From Kineothrix sp. IPX-CK (lineage in GTDB: Bacteria; Bacillota; Clostridia; Lachnospirales; Lachnospiraceae), in assembly GCF_039134705.1 (NCBI RefSeq), contig NZ_CP146256.1, positions 4,278,001-4,342,000 on the forward strand: a stretch of DNA of 64,000 nt. Reading direction: 5' to 3'. Below the pieces are notes generated by a model, which saw nothing but the letters and a program-made list of their open reading frames with translations, searched no databases and was not told where the DNA came from. Below, piece after piece: positions 1 through 7,878 of the stretch (its first letter is position 1; each line of letters opens with the position of its first letter). The position numbers and the translations under genes are program-made.

Positions 1-780
1 CCGGAAGGCTGCAGCGAGAAGGACGTAATAGCGTACTATCTTGAGAAGCTGAATAAGGTGTTCGAAGAGGCATCGCCCGCTAAATATGTGGCTGCAATCG
101 TGGTAGAACCGGTACAGGGCGAAGGAGGCTTTATTCCGGCTCCTTTGGAATGGGTCAAGGCCGTTCGTAAAATTTGCGATGAGAACGGAATCCTGTTGAT
201 AGCCGATGAAGTTCAAACCGGATTTGCAAGATCCGGAAGAATGTTTGTTTCTGATTACTGGAAGGAGGCCGGATGTCCTCCTGATATTCTGGTAACTGCC
301 AAATCTATTGCAGGAGGAATCCCGCTGAGTGCAGTAACGGCATCGGAAGATATCTTTAACGGTGTTACGGCAGGCATTCTGGGCGGAACCTACGGCGGCA
401 ATGCGCTTGCCTGCGCCTCTGCGCTGAAGGTCTTCGAAATCATAGAAAGAGAAGGTTTATGTGAACGCTCTCTGGAAATCGCGAAAAAGTGCCGCAGCAG
501 ATTCTTAAGCTGGCAGGAGGAGTTTGAGGAGCTTGGAGATGTCAGAGGAATCGGCTGCATGATGGGAATAGAATTCGTCACGGATAAGCAAAGCCGCAAA
601 CCCGCCACAAAGCAAGTTTCCGATATTATCGATCATTGTGTGCAGCACGGTCTGATTATAGAAAGTGCCGGAGCATATTCTAATGTTATCCGTTTTTTAT
701 GTCCTCTTGTAGTTACGGATGCCCAACTGGAGCGGGGACTGGATATTCTGTATACCGCAATCAAAGCAAGCCGTAAATAA
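1..780 (+). CDS. Class-III PLP aminotransferase, 5'-truncated by the window edge
   Basis: The reading frame is open from base 1, so only the C-terminal part (about 260 residues) is here. A class-III signature with ADEVQTGF lies on the re-face of pyridoxal phosphate, and TAKSIAGGIPLSAV carries the expected Schiff-base lysine. The family (4-aminobutyrate, acetylornithine and diaminobutyrate transaminases) moves amino groups between an omega-amine and a 2-oxo acid in the cytoplasm. The substrate cannot be decided because the N-terminus is missing; the GabT/diaminobutyrate branch looks closest by eye. A GTG at 58 is internal, not the start. No terminator is obvious in the 150 bases downstream. 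Confidence 0.85.
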   Translation, partial: PEGCSEKDVIAYYLEKLNKVFEEASPAKYVAAIVVEPVQGEGGFIPAPLEWVKAVRKICDENGILLIADEVQTGFARSGRMFVSDYWKEAGCPPDILVTAKSIAGGIPLSAVTASEDIFNGVTAGILGGTYGGNALACASALKVFEIIEREGLCERSLEIAKKCRSRFLSWQEEFEELGDVRGIGCMMGIEFVTDKQSRKPATKQVSDIIDHCVQHGLIIESAGAYSNVIRFLCPLVVTDAQLERGLDILYTAIKASRK

Positions 781-941
781 TATACGAAGACCTGACTGCC
801 GCCGGAAAAATTGTCCGCTCTGTTTGTTGCCACAAACTAATTCTCCGTTTATAATACGAATAACCGCAAGTAAAATCAAGCAGTAATCTCTCTATTTCTA
901 TATAATAAACGCAGGGTGGTTGAAACGAGGTGAACAGACGA

Positions 942-1907
942 ATGTACGAATGGCAGAAGCAAATTCAAGTCATCGTTGATGAAATTGACGAATGTATTAA
1001 AAATTATAATGATGAAGCTTTGACACTAAGCTTTCTTTCCCGCAGTCTGGGCTATTCTGAATTTTATACAACGAGAAAATTCAAAGAAATATCGGGTATG
1101 CAATTCAGGGATTATCTACGGCATAGAAAATTAGCCTTTGCACTAAAAGAGGTGCGGGATAGTGAAAAATGTATTTTGGATATTGCTTTTGATTATGGTT
1201 TTTCATCTCATGAAGCTTTTACCAGAGCTTTCAAGAGCACATATGGCATAACTCCCAGCGAGTACCGGAAAAAGCCTAAGCCTGTCGTTCTTCGTACAAA
1301 AATAAACCCTTTCGACCGCTACTTTTTAGGATTAGGAGAGATTGGAATGATGAAATCCACAGATGATGTTAAAATTTATTTTGTAACAATTCCCGCACAC
1401 AAATTTTTGCACATTAAAAACTATGAGAGCAATGGGTATTGGGATTTTTGGCAAAAGCAAAGTCTCATACCGGGGCAGGACTGCGAAACAATTTGCGGCT
1501 TACTCGATAGTATAAAAGGCAAATTGGACGACGATGGCGGAAGCGAGTCTAATTGCAGCGGCGGTCAGATTATGGCGTATATCAACGACCCGGACGGGAG
1601 ACTCTGTGATTGGGGTATCCCTCGCACAGAGTGCTGGGGCGTACGACTTCCTGCTGATTATGAAGGCGAAGTACCACCACAAATGCTTATGGCTGATGTT
1701 CCCGAAGCCGAGTATATTGTTTTTGAACATGGCCCATTCGATTATGAGCAAGAAAATCGTAGTGTTGAGGAAAAGATTGAAAAGGCAATGGCAGCTTTTG
1801 ATTTTACAGGCACTGGTTACTGCTACGATACTTCCCCCGGCAGAATAATTTACTTTTATTATAATCCCGAAAGGGTTTTTAAGTATATCAGACCTGTGCG
1901 GAAGTAA
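942..1907 (+). CDS. AraC-family regulator with GyrI-like effector domain
   Basis: Residues 1 to about 110 form an AraC/XylS double helix-turn-helix (AFDYGFSSHEAFTRAFKSTY followed by GITPSEYR). The rest resembles the GyrI/Rob small-molecule-binding fold seen in MarA/Rob-like and BmrR-like regulators. The family usually senses an amphipathic compound and activates export or detoxification genes. I prefer ATG 942 because GAGGTG at 927-932 lies about 9 bases upstream; an in-frame GTG at 930 would overlap that ribosome site. A TATAAT-like -10 lies at 901-906. Its target is not evident from its neighbours. Confidence 0.85.
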   Translation: MYEWQKQIQVIVDEIDECIKNYNDEALTLSFLSRSLGYSEFYTTRKFKEISGMQFRDYLRHRKLAFALKEVRDSEKCILDIAFDYGFSSHEAFTRAFKSTYGITPSEYRKKPKPVVLRTKINPFDRYFLGLGEIGMMKSTDDVKIYFVTIPAHKFLHIKNYESNGYWDFWQKQSLIPGQDCETICGLLDSIKGKLDDDGGSESNCSGGQIMAYINDPDGRLCDWGIPRTECWGVRLPADYEGEVPPQMLMADVPEAEYIVFEHGPFDYEQENRSVEEKIEKAMAAFDFTGTGYCYDTSPGRIIYFYYNPERVFKYIRPVRK

Positions 1908-1936
1908 ATAAAACCGACATTTTATGTATAATCAAA

Positions 1937-2479
1937 TTATTTATCGCTCAACAGTTTATCCCTTAGTTTTATTAACGCCCTTACTTTCATCTGATTTACA
2001 GCTTGTCTCGATTTATTTATTACTTTTGAGATTTCAACAACGGAATATCCTTCAACATAAATAAGATAAATAACCTGATATTCACTTTCATTCAGTATTT
2101 GTTGAATTCCCATCTCAAAGAGGAAATCCGTTTTATCCGTTTCTGCTGACACGGACTCAATATAATACAATTGCTCTTCGGACAAATTGGTATGTAGTAT
2201 TTCTTTTTTTGATTGTATGATATCAGGAACCTTTTTATTATAAAAATTCCTGATAGAAACATTAATATAGTTTGTAATGGGACCATCCTCATTGCTTAAC
2301 AGCTTTTTAAGTTCAAGCCTATGTATTAACTGGATGAAGTACAAAACTAAATCTTCATATGCGTCTTCATATATCAATTTTCTTGCATACTTTCGCAATA
2401 GCGGTCTGAACTTATTAATCAATTCCATCATTGCTTCGTTATCTGGTTCTTGTGCCCTTTCTATTAAATTCTTTAACAT
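1937..2479 (-). CDS. Group 5 (TcdR/UviA/BotR-like) RNA polymerase sigma factor
   Basis: A 180-residue sigma-70 relative with only regions 2 and 4. The region-2-like N-terminus (FRPLLRKYARKLIYED, then DLVLYFIQLI) and the C-terminal helix-turn-helix (VEGYSVVEIS, then SRQAVNQMKVRAL) follow the layout of the clostridial toxin/bacteriocin sigma factors TcdR, BotR, TetR and UviA as I recall them. Those proteins direct RNA polymerase to TTTACA / CTCTTT-type promoters of toxin or bacteriocin genes and of their own gene. A matching promoter precedes this gene and another precedes the lysozyme gene at 3661. AAGGAGGG sits 7 bases before ATG. It is divergent from the exported protein at 2724. Confidence 0.85.
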   Translation of the reverse strand: MLKNLIERAQEPDNEAMMELINKFRPLLRKYARKLIYEDAYEDLVLYFIQLIHRLELKKLLSNEDGPITNYINVSIRNFYNKKVPDIIQSKKEILHTNLSEEQLYYIESVSAETDKTDFLFEMGIQQILNESEYQVIYLIYVEGYSVVEISKVINKSRQAVNQMKVRALIKLRDKLLSDK

Positions 2480-2501
2480 TTTAAAGCCCTCCTTTTCTTC
2501 T

Positions 2502-2529
2502 AAGGAGGAGCTTTTTATTAAAATGTAAA
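2502..2529 (-). promoter_or_regulatory. Putative self-recognised promoter of the group 5 sigma gene
   Basis: Read on the minus strand: TTTACA (2529-2524), a 16-base spacer, then CTCCTT (2507-2502). This nearly equals the TTTACA-N16-CTCTTT pair before the lysozyme gene. A second GTTTAC lies directly upstream of the -35, as at the lysozyme promoter. The predicted start is only about 16 bases from ATG, so the mRNA would begin almost at the Shine-Dalgarno. CCTCCTT at the -10 is complementary to AAGGAGG at the ribosome site, but the first arm would not be transcribed from this promoter. Confidence 0.6.
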
Positions 2530-2723
2530 CGTAAACTTTTGCCCTCTTCTATATATCCCTTTTTTCATACAAAAGGACACCAAACTTGTAATTTTACAAC
2601 AAATATAATGCAATATTTCTGCACATCAATTATTGCCGGAGCACTTCCCTATTACATAAAAAAGTGCTATACTCGCTGTATATTTTTGTAACAAAAAAAC
2701 TTATGGCATAAGGGGGAGTTTAC

Positions 2724-3557
2724 ATGAAAAAGAAACTTATAATTTTTCTTTCATTAATAATCATTGCGTTTATTTGCTTTGCTGCTATAACAATGATTAG
2801 AACAAAATATTCTGAAGATGTGATTCTAAATCAAACTAACAATGTTTTTGACGGCACTATCGACAATAAGCCTGCTCGAATGATGATTTATCGAAATGGC
2901 AACCGTTTGACCGCTTACTATATTTTAAAAAATGACCAAACGGAATATATTTTAACCGGATCATACAACCGCATAACACGGCAGTTTAAGTTATCTGACA
3001 GCGATAAGACAATAATGCTAAGCGGAACTATTCACCCGGATACAGAAAGCGGGGACCACTATATTTTAGCCGGTAATTATTATTACGCCGGATCAGATAT
3101 GGAAAGCGATTTCAATCTGATCCCTGCCTGGGGATTAGGCGGAGAAGGCAAAGACAGCATTTATCAGGATTTAGGTTATGACACAGCGCAGGTAGAAGAA
3201 TTTACCGATCATGTCATTGAACTTGTCCGTACGGATGATAAACAGCGCTTATCACAGTTAATGAGCTATCCCTTATCCGTTGTCGTCGAAGGAGAACCGA
3301 TTCTTCTTAACAATGAACAGGAATTCCTTACCCGGTATGATGATGTCATGACTGCCGACTTCAAGTCTTCCATAGTGAATTCGTTTAATCGTTATTTATG
3401 GGGGAATTATAATGGCATACAGCTTGGTGACAATGGAAGGGGCTTTCTGTTTTATAAAGGTTCTGAAGATGAAGATATGAAAATCATCTCAATCAGTAAT
3501 AATAGCCCGGATTTCTCCTATCCTTCCAATGAAGATAATGGTATTACTCAAGGTTAG
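2724..3557 (+). CDS. Exported or membrane-anchored protein of unknown function
   Basis: The first 25 residues are three lysines plus a long hydrophobic segment (IIFLSLIIIAFICFAAITMI), a signal anchor or signal peptide without a lipobox cysteine. The remaining 250 residues are soluble, rich in Tyr, Asp and Asn, with beta-strand-like stretches in the first half and a helical second half that might be NTF2-like. I do not recognise the family. It is divergent from the sigma gene and 103 bases upstream of the lysozyme gene in the same direction, but that gap holds a separate promoter. A surface immunity or partner role for the lysozyme is possible but is only a guess from position. Confidence 0.75.
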   Translation: MKKKLIIFLSLIIIAFICFAAITMIRTKYSEDVILNQTNNVFDGTIDNKPARMMIYRNGNRLTAYYILKNDQTEYILTGSYNRITRQFKLSDSDKTIMLSGTIHPDTESGDHYILAGNYYYAGSDMESDFNLIPAWGLGGEGKDSIYQDLGYDTAQVEEFTDHVIELVRTDDKQRLSQLMSYPLSVVVEGEPILLNNEQEFLTRYDDVMTADFKSSIVNSFNRYLWGNYNGIQLGDNGRGFLFYKGSEDEDMKIISISNNSPDFSYPSNEDNGITQG

Positions 3558-3579
3558 TACAAAAAGTTTACAGTAGAAG

Positions 3580-3607
3580 TTTACATTTATACTATGTTCC
3601 TCTCTTT
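3580..3607 (+). promoter_or_regulatory. Group 5 sigma-type promoter of the lysozyme gene
   Basis: TTTACA (3580-3585), 16-base spacer, CTCTTT (3602-3607). This is the -35/-10 pair described for TcdR/BotR/UviA-type sigma factors. It is shared, with one -10 difference, with the promoter of the sigma gene at 2502-2529. A second TTTACA at 3567-3572 gives a GTTTACA direct repeat, as at the sigma gene. No sigma-A TATAAT lies at a suitable spacing. Transcription would begin near 3614. Confidence 0.65.
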
Positions 3608-3613
3608 TATTAT

Positions 3614-3627
3614 TGTAATCGATTACA
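3614..3627 (+). promoter_or_regulatory. Putative cre operator (CcpA) at the lysozyme transcription start
   Basis: TGTAATCGATTACA fits the Gram-positive cre consensus TGWAANCGNTNWCA at every position. It lies inside a perfect 16-base palindrome (3613-3628), six bases after the -10. A wider imperfect dyad (CTTTTATTATT at 3604-3614 and AATAATAAAAG downstream) surrounds it. A cre site at +1 normally gives catabolite repression, so the lysozyme would be off while preferred sugars are plentiful. CcpA itself is not in this window. Confidence 0.65.
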
Positions 3628-3660
3628 AAACAAATAATAAAAGAAAAGGAGACAACAAAA

Positions 3661-4172
3661 TGAATGTAAATACTACCGGAAAGGACTTTATTAAGAAGTG
3701 GGAATGTAACAACATAGCAGAGTTAACAGTAAAAGATGACGGATTTGGCAACTTAACCGTCGGATACGGACATAAGGTGGTTACTGCCGATAAGTTAAAA
3801 GCAGGCGACAAGATTACCCAGGCAAAAGCAGATTCTTTCTTTACATCTGATTTAAGCACTGTCGAAACTGCAATTAATAAGCATCCAAAGGTTGGCAGCA
3901 TGACGCAGGTAATGTATAACGCAACAGCTTCTTTGCTTTACAATGTCGGAACATCGCCGGTTACAACTACTACCAATGACTTGTACAAGGCATTGAACAG
4001 TGATGCCACTTATAAAAGTCCCATTTCTACAGCAGCCAAAAATGCCGTCGTAACTGCTTTTACTTATACCAAAGTAAATGGTAAAAGGGTGGAAGGACTT
4101 GTTAATCGAAGAAATGCAGAACTAAACGTATTTTTAGGAACTACAGATAAAATCTATATTACAATGAATTAG
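3661..4172 (+). CDS. Phage-type lysozyme (glycoside hydrolase family 24), leaderless
   Basis: A 170-residue single-domain GH24 lysozyme (T4/P21 type), which cleaves the MurNAc-GlcNAc bond of peptidoglycan. The catalytic Glu is in KKWEC (E15). The following DDGFGNLTVGYGH supplies the expected Asp (D26 or D27) and Thr (T33). The C-terminal half (VEGLVNRRNAELNVFL) matches the GH24 closing helix. There is no signal peptide, so release would need a holin, lysis or another route; no holin gene was seen nearby. ATG 3661 is chosen because AAAGGAG lies 8 bases upstream; an earlier in-frame ATG at 3594 would precede the predicted transcription start. No phage structural genes surround it. Confidence 0.88.
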
Positions 4173-4199
4173 TGTTCATTAATTCTTATTAAACAGAAC

Positions 4200-4254
4200 A
4201 GGGGCTATTGCAAAATAACTGAGAGATCACTTATGGAGCAATAGCCTCTTTTTA
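4200..4254 (+). terminator. Intrinsic terminator after the lysozyme gene
   Basis: Arms AGGGGCTATTGC (4200-4211) and GCAATAGCCTCT (4238-4249) pair over 12 positions with one G-T wobble. They are followed by a T run. The hairpin closes the lysozyme transcript 28 bases after its stop codon and separates it from the BlaI/BlaR1 unit. Confidence 0.85.
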
Positions 4255-4441
4255 GTCCTGCAAGATTTCAATTGACAAGACTTTTAATTATATTGTAGTA
4301 TTATGTTATACGTTTGTATAATACGGTTTTCCTTCAATTCCATAACGCTATATCGATACTTAAATTAGTCATAACTGCAAATTTCAGATTATCAGCGAGA
4401 CATGGAACATAGACTTTAATAATTGAGAAAGGAAAACGGAG

Positions 4442-4840
4442 ATGATTTTAAAACAGGTGAAAAAAATGAAAAAACTGGGAGATGCGGAATTTGAAATAAT
4501 GGAAGTGCTCTGGAAGCATGATTTTCCGCTTACATCAAACGAGATACTGGATGAAATAATAGAAAAACGTAATTGGAAACTTCCAAGCCTGATGACGGTT
4601 TTATCACGCCTGGCGGAGAAAGGGTTCGTGAACTGCGACAGAAGCACACGCACGAATTATTATAATTCTCTGGTGTCTGAGAAAGAATACAAAGTCAACC
4701 AAAGCGAAAGCTTTCTGGAACAAATGTATAGCCGTTCCGCACAAAAATTTATAGCTGGATTATATCAGGGAAAGAAGCTGTCATCGAACGACATAAAGGA
4801 ACTTAGAAAGTATTTGGATTCGTTGGAAAAGGACGGGTAA
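4442..4840 (+). CDS. BlaI/MecI/CopY-family winged-helix repressor
   Basis: A 132-residue protein with the family opening GDAEFEIMEVLWKH, a winged helix (LPSLMTVLSRLAEKGFV) and the C-terminal dimerisation helices. These repressors bind palindromes in front of their own operon and are inactivated when a partner BlaR1-type membrane protease signals. That partner follows 7 bases downstream. ATG 4442 has AAAGGA about 8 bases upstream; ATG 4466 with AGGTG is a workable alternative that starts closer to the usual family N-terminus. No beta-lactamase gene is near, so the output gene may be elsewhere. Confidence 0.88.
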   Translation: MILKQVKKMKKLGDAEFEIMEVLWKHDFPLTSNEILDEIIEKRNWKLPSLMTVLSRLAEKGFVNCDRSTRTNYYNSLVSEKEYKVNQSESFLEQMYSRSAQKFIAGLYQGKKLSSNDIKELRKYLDSLEKDG

Positions 4841-4847
4841 TGAGGGT

Positions 4848-6359
4848 ATGAATATATTTTGGGGAGTATTGGAAGCAACTTTAATGGGAACCATGGGTAT
4901 TCTTTTATTCTGTGGAATTTCTTTTACTTTGAAGAAAAGATATCAAATAGGATATAAAAAGATAGTGTGGCTATTGATAGCACTACGATTGCTTGTACCA
5001 TTTCACGTCACTCTTCTGCCGCAGCCTCTGTCAATAGAAATCCCCAACTTCATACTACAGGAAAGCAGCAAATGGGATAATAGCAATCAGTTGATTTTTT
5101 TCATTTGGATAACCGGCTGTTTTATTGCTTGTGCTTATTATTTTACGGTTTACCTTATTACCTGCAAAAAAATGACAGCCCGGAGCACAGAATACATCAA
5201 ACCTGAAATTCAAAAAATATACATGAAGGCAGCTGATGAATTAAAGATAAAAAATCTGCCGGAAATACGTATTATGGCGGATACGGACAGCAGCCCCTTT
5301 ACGATGGGATTGCTTAAGAACCGGATCTTTCTTCCGGATAAAGATTATTTGGAACAAGATTTATATTACATTATCCGGCATGAGCTGATTCATTACCGGA
5401 ATAAGGATTTATGGTTTAAGGTTCTCTTACTCCTCGGAAATGCAATACACTGGTTTAATCCTATCGTATGGATAATGAGGCGGCTTGCAGAACAGGACAT
5501 AGAATTGGTTTGCGACAGTGAAGTGCTTGAATTTGCTTCACCGGAAGAGCGTAAGGAATACGGAGAAGTCATACTCTCCTATGTGCAAACGGGAACGAGA
5601 AAATATCCCATGCTATCCACAGGATATATTCAAAAAACCGATTCCATCAAACGGCGGTTTAACAATATTTTCAATACCGAACCTAAGAAAAAAGGAATGG
5701 ACATTTTCTTTTTAATGATTGCACTTTTGCTTTTGTCCTGCGTATTTCTAAGCATCAGAGGAGGCATCGCCACATATCCCGAGAGCAAAATCCCAATAGA
5801 AAATGGCCTTGAAATAAAAACAGATGTGGACGGCGACGGAAGCCGTGAAAGTATCTTTGTAAAAGATGTTGTAAACGATACGGACGCATTCACTCAAGTT
5901 GTTGCGCAGTTTGGCGGCGGCGATTCAGTATTTATCAGTTATCCTGACTACTGGTCTTCCTATCTGATATCAGGCGATTTGAGCGGAAATATGAAAGCGG
6001 ATATTGTTTTGGTACGTTATTCCATAGGAAGTACTTTCAATGCCGCAGAGGTATCGGTCATATATATGGAAGATAGAAACTGGAAGGAATATTCCAGCCA
6101 ATTTATTCATAATCCCTCCATCGAAGCGGAGCAGCCGGATAGTTTTTCATCGGATAATCGAGCTGTCTCCTGCCTGGGGGCTGCTATAATAGAACAGGAT
6201 GGGAAAAACATGCTGCGCATTATTCTCAATGAAGATGTTCAAAATGATGTTGTAAAGTGCGTTGACTGCTCATATCGCCAGGATGGCTGGTATATCGAAA
6301 ACCTGCAAATAATCTCCAACTATTACTCGGAAAACAAAGAAAAAGAATTATTAAATTGA
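4848..6359 (+). CDS. BlaR1/MecR1-like M56 membrane metalloprotease with unusual sensor domain
   Basis: A 503-residue protein with N-terminal membrane segments and the M56 zinc-protease motif HELIH within IIRHELIHYRNKDLW, followed by CDSEVLEF. Another transmembrane helix lies near residues 287-305 (FFLMIALLLLSCVFL). The extracellular C-terminal part is not a penicillin-binding domain. It carries DVDGDGSRE, a calcium-loop-like Asp repeat, and GDLSGNMKADIVLV, so it resembles an FG-GAP/VCBS-type beta domain. It probably senses a signal outside the cell and triggers cleavage of the BlaI-like repressor encoded just upstream. The signal is unknown; a beta-lactam is unlikely given the missing SxxK domain. 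Confidence 0.85.
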   Translation: MNIFWGVLEATLMGTMGILLFCGISFTLKKRYQIGYKKIVWLLIALRLLVPFHVTLLPQPLSIEIPNFILQESSKWDNSNQLIFFIWITGCFIACAYYFTVYLITCKKMTARSTEYIKPEIQKIYMKAADELKIKNLPEIRIMADTDSSPFTMGLLKNRIFLPDKDYLEQDLYYIIRHELIHYRNKDLWFKVLLLLGNAIHWFNPIVWIMRRLAEQDIELVCDSEVLEFASPEERKEYGEVILSYVQTGTRKYPMLSTGYIQKTDSIKRRFNNIFNTEPKKKGMDIFFLMIALLLLSCVFLSIRGGIATYPESKIPIENGLEIKTDVDGDGSRESIFVKDVVNDTDAFTQVVAQFGGGDSVFISYPDYWSSYLISGDLSGNMKADIVLVRYSIGSTFNAAEVSVIYMEDRNWKEYSSQFIHNPSIEAEQPDSFSSDNRAVSCLGAAIIEQDGKNMLRIILNEDVQNDVVKCVDCSYRQDGWYIENLQIISNYYSENKEKELLN

Positions 6360-6367
6360 TAAATTTA

Positions 6368-6413
6368 CAGAGGGCATCCATTTATAGTTTAATCAACTAG
6401 CGGATGCCCTCTG
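6368..6413. terminator. Hairpin between convergent genes, probable bidirectional terminator
   Basis: CAGAGGGCATCC (6368-6379) and GGATGCCCTCTG (6402-6413) form a perfect 12-bp stem between the stop codons of the convergent BlaR1-like and exported-protein genes. Flanks are AT-rich but lack a strict T tract, so efficiency is uncertain. Confidence 0.7.
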
Positions 6414-6420
6414 TATCTAT

Positions 6421-6936
6421 TTACTGAAAGTTATAAGTTTCCGTTTCTGTATACATTGAAACTTCACTTCCACCTACCACCGCGTAATGGGTACAATTAG
6501 CACGGTATCCTCTTCCGACAACTGGATTAGTAATATAAAAACCGCCGAAAAATGCGTCTGTATTTTCGGAATATTCATTTTTCACAGTAATATTACTCCA
6601 GAACAGACCGCTCTTTTGCTGCAAAGTAAAGTTTCGAACTCCTATTTTACTCGCTATTCCTCTGCATGATGTCGAGTATACCACCAGTAATTTTCCATTA
6701 CTATTCGATAACCCTATATCACAGGTTCCCAGATTGGAGCGCAGATAATTATTTTTCTCTCCATAAAGCTCCCTATATAAACTTTCCGCCTGTTCAGCGG
6801 TTAGCGGTTCAATAACCAACTCCTCCTGCTTTTGGCTTGCTCTTGTAAAATCAACGGATTCATTAGCGAAAACTGTTAATGGTGATGTTAATATCAAAAT
6901 CAAGCAGATACTTGTTATCCATTTTTTTATTTTCAT
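6421..6936 (-). CDS. Small secreted protein of unknown function
   Basis: A 171-residue protein with a clear signal peptide (ICLILILTSPLTVFA, cleavage probably after FANE). The mature part is polar with a beta-rich C-terminal half and two cysteines (GTCDIGLS and TSCRGIAS). I do not recognise the family. It starts 4 bases after the anti-sigma gene stop, and its ribosome site ATGAGG lies inside that gene, so it is translationally coupled third gene of the sigma operon. It may be the effector or a signal protein of the sigma/anti-sigma pair. Confidence 0.75.
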   Translation of the reverse strand: MKIKKWITSICLILILTSPLTVFANESVDFTRASQKQEELVIEPLTAEQAESLYRELYGEKNNYLRSNLGTCDIGLSNSNGKLLVVYSTSCRGIASKIGVRNFTLQQKSGLFWSNITVKNEYSENTDAFFGGFYITNPVVGRGYRANCTHYAVVGGSEVSMYTETETYNFQ

Positions 6937-6940
6937 TAAA

Positions 6941-7825
6941 TTACCTCATTTCTTCAACAATTGTTTCCAGCGTCTCCTGATCCATATTTGTTTCTACTAC
7001 ATAAATAAATTGTTCGTCCTGATACATGGCCTGAATTGCATCATCAGTTTGGTAAAAAGAAACAGCATAATCATTAATTTCCTTTTGCTCAATCAGATTA
7101 TTCATTTTGTCCATAGCAGACATCCATTTGCCATTTCCGCTGATACATCTTATAAGGAACCTCACATAGCTATTATCATTCCGGTTATAATATTGTCTGG
7201 AAATTCCTACGTCATTTTCTTCCGCTATTTGTATGTGTATTATTTGAGCTTCTAATTCTTCCGGAATAAACTGCGGAACTTTAAATCCTAATCCGGATAT
7301 TTTTTGTGCCTCTTCCCATGAAGCAGCCTGTTGGTCTGTCGGCGTTAATGTCTCTTGTATTGCTGAACTATCGTCATTCTCAGCTTTCTCACTATCGCTT
7401 TTTTCAAAAACATCAAAATACATGACATAAGCCTTGCTTTTAACGAAAGTAAAAATATCCTTGCTGGTTGCACTAACAGAAATATAATTTCCCATAATAA
7501 GCACGAACGCTGCGATCAAAAAGCCTGCTGCCGCCTTCCCTGTTTTGATCCCTACCGGCTTTTGGCCCATTTTCTTTTTGGGTTCCGATACATTGCATTC
7601 CGGCAAATACTTTTCAGCAAATTCTTTTTTCGACATTTTGTCCGAATCATCTGGAATACCGTCAATCTGATCGAGCAAATCGATAATATAATCGACTTTC
7701 TGTACATCAATATCATCCGGTGATTCATCCATCTCTCTATCAAGGGCTTTTTCTAATTCAGATTTTAATTTACCATCTCCACCTACCTTATTTTGATAAT
7801 TGGGAGTGCTGTTTTTTCCCTCCAT
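6941..7825 (-). CDS. Membrane-anchored anti-sigma factor-like protein (DUF4367-type)
   Basis: A 294-residue protein with an acidic cytoplasmic N-terminus (about 90 residues), one transmembrane helix (AAAGFLIAAFVLIMGNYISV) and an extracellular part. The ending GFKVPQFIPEELEAQ, then YVVETNMDQETLETIVEEM, is typical of DUF4367 proteins paired with ECF sigma factors in Clostridia. It should hold the sigma factor encoded upstream at the membrane until an envelope signal arrives. The start has GGAGGTACC before ATG. Gene order sigma, anti-sigma, secreted protein supports the assignment. Confidence 0.8.
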   Translation of the reverse strand: MEGKNSTPNYQNKVGGDGKLKSELEKALDREMDESPDDIDVQKVDYIIDLLDQIDGIPDDSDKMSKKEFAEKYLPECNVSEPKKKMGQKPVGIKTGKAAAGFLIAAFVLIMGNYISVSATSKDIFTFVKSKAYVMYFDVFEKSDSEKAENDDSSAIQETLTPTDQQAASWEEAQKISGLGFKVPQFIPEELEAQIIHIQIAEENDVGISRQYYNRNDNSYVRFLIRCISGNGKWMSAMDKMNNLIEQKEINDYAVSFYQTDDAIQAMYQDEQFIYVVETNMDQETLETIVEEMR

Positions 7826-7878
7826 TGGTACCTCCTAATCTTTATATTCTTATTAATCAATAAAAGGTAACATCGATT

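Noticed and set aside
3594..3660. In-frame N-terminal extension of the lysozyme starting at ATG 3594 (hydrophobic MFLSFIIVI)
   Set aside because: No ribosome site, and the predicted transcription start lies after this ATG. AAAGGAG before ATG 3661 is far better. The hydrophobic residues only translate promoter DNA.
3661..4172. Prophage interpretation of the lysozyme gene
   Set aside because: No terminase, capsid, tail or integrase genes within 10 kb on either side, and the promoter is of group 5 sigma type.
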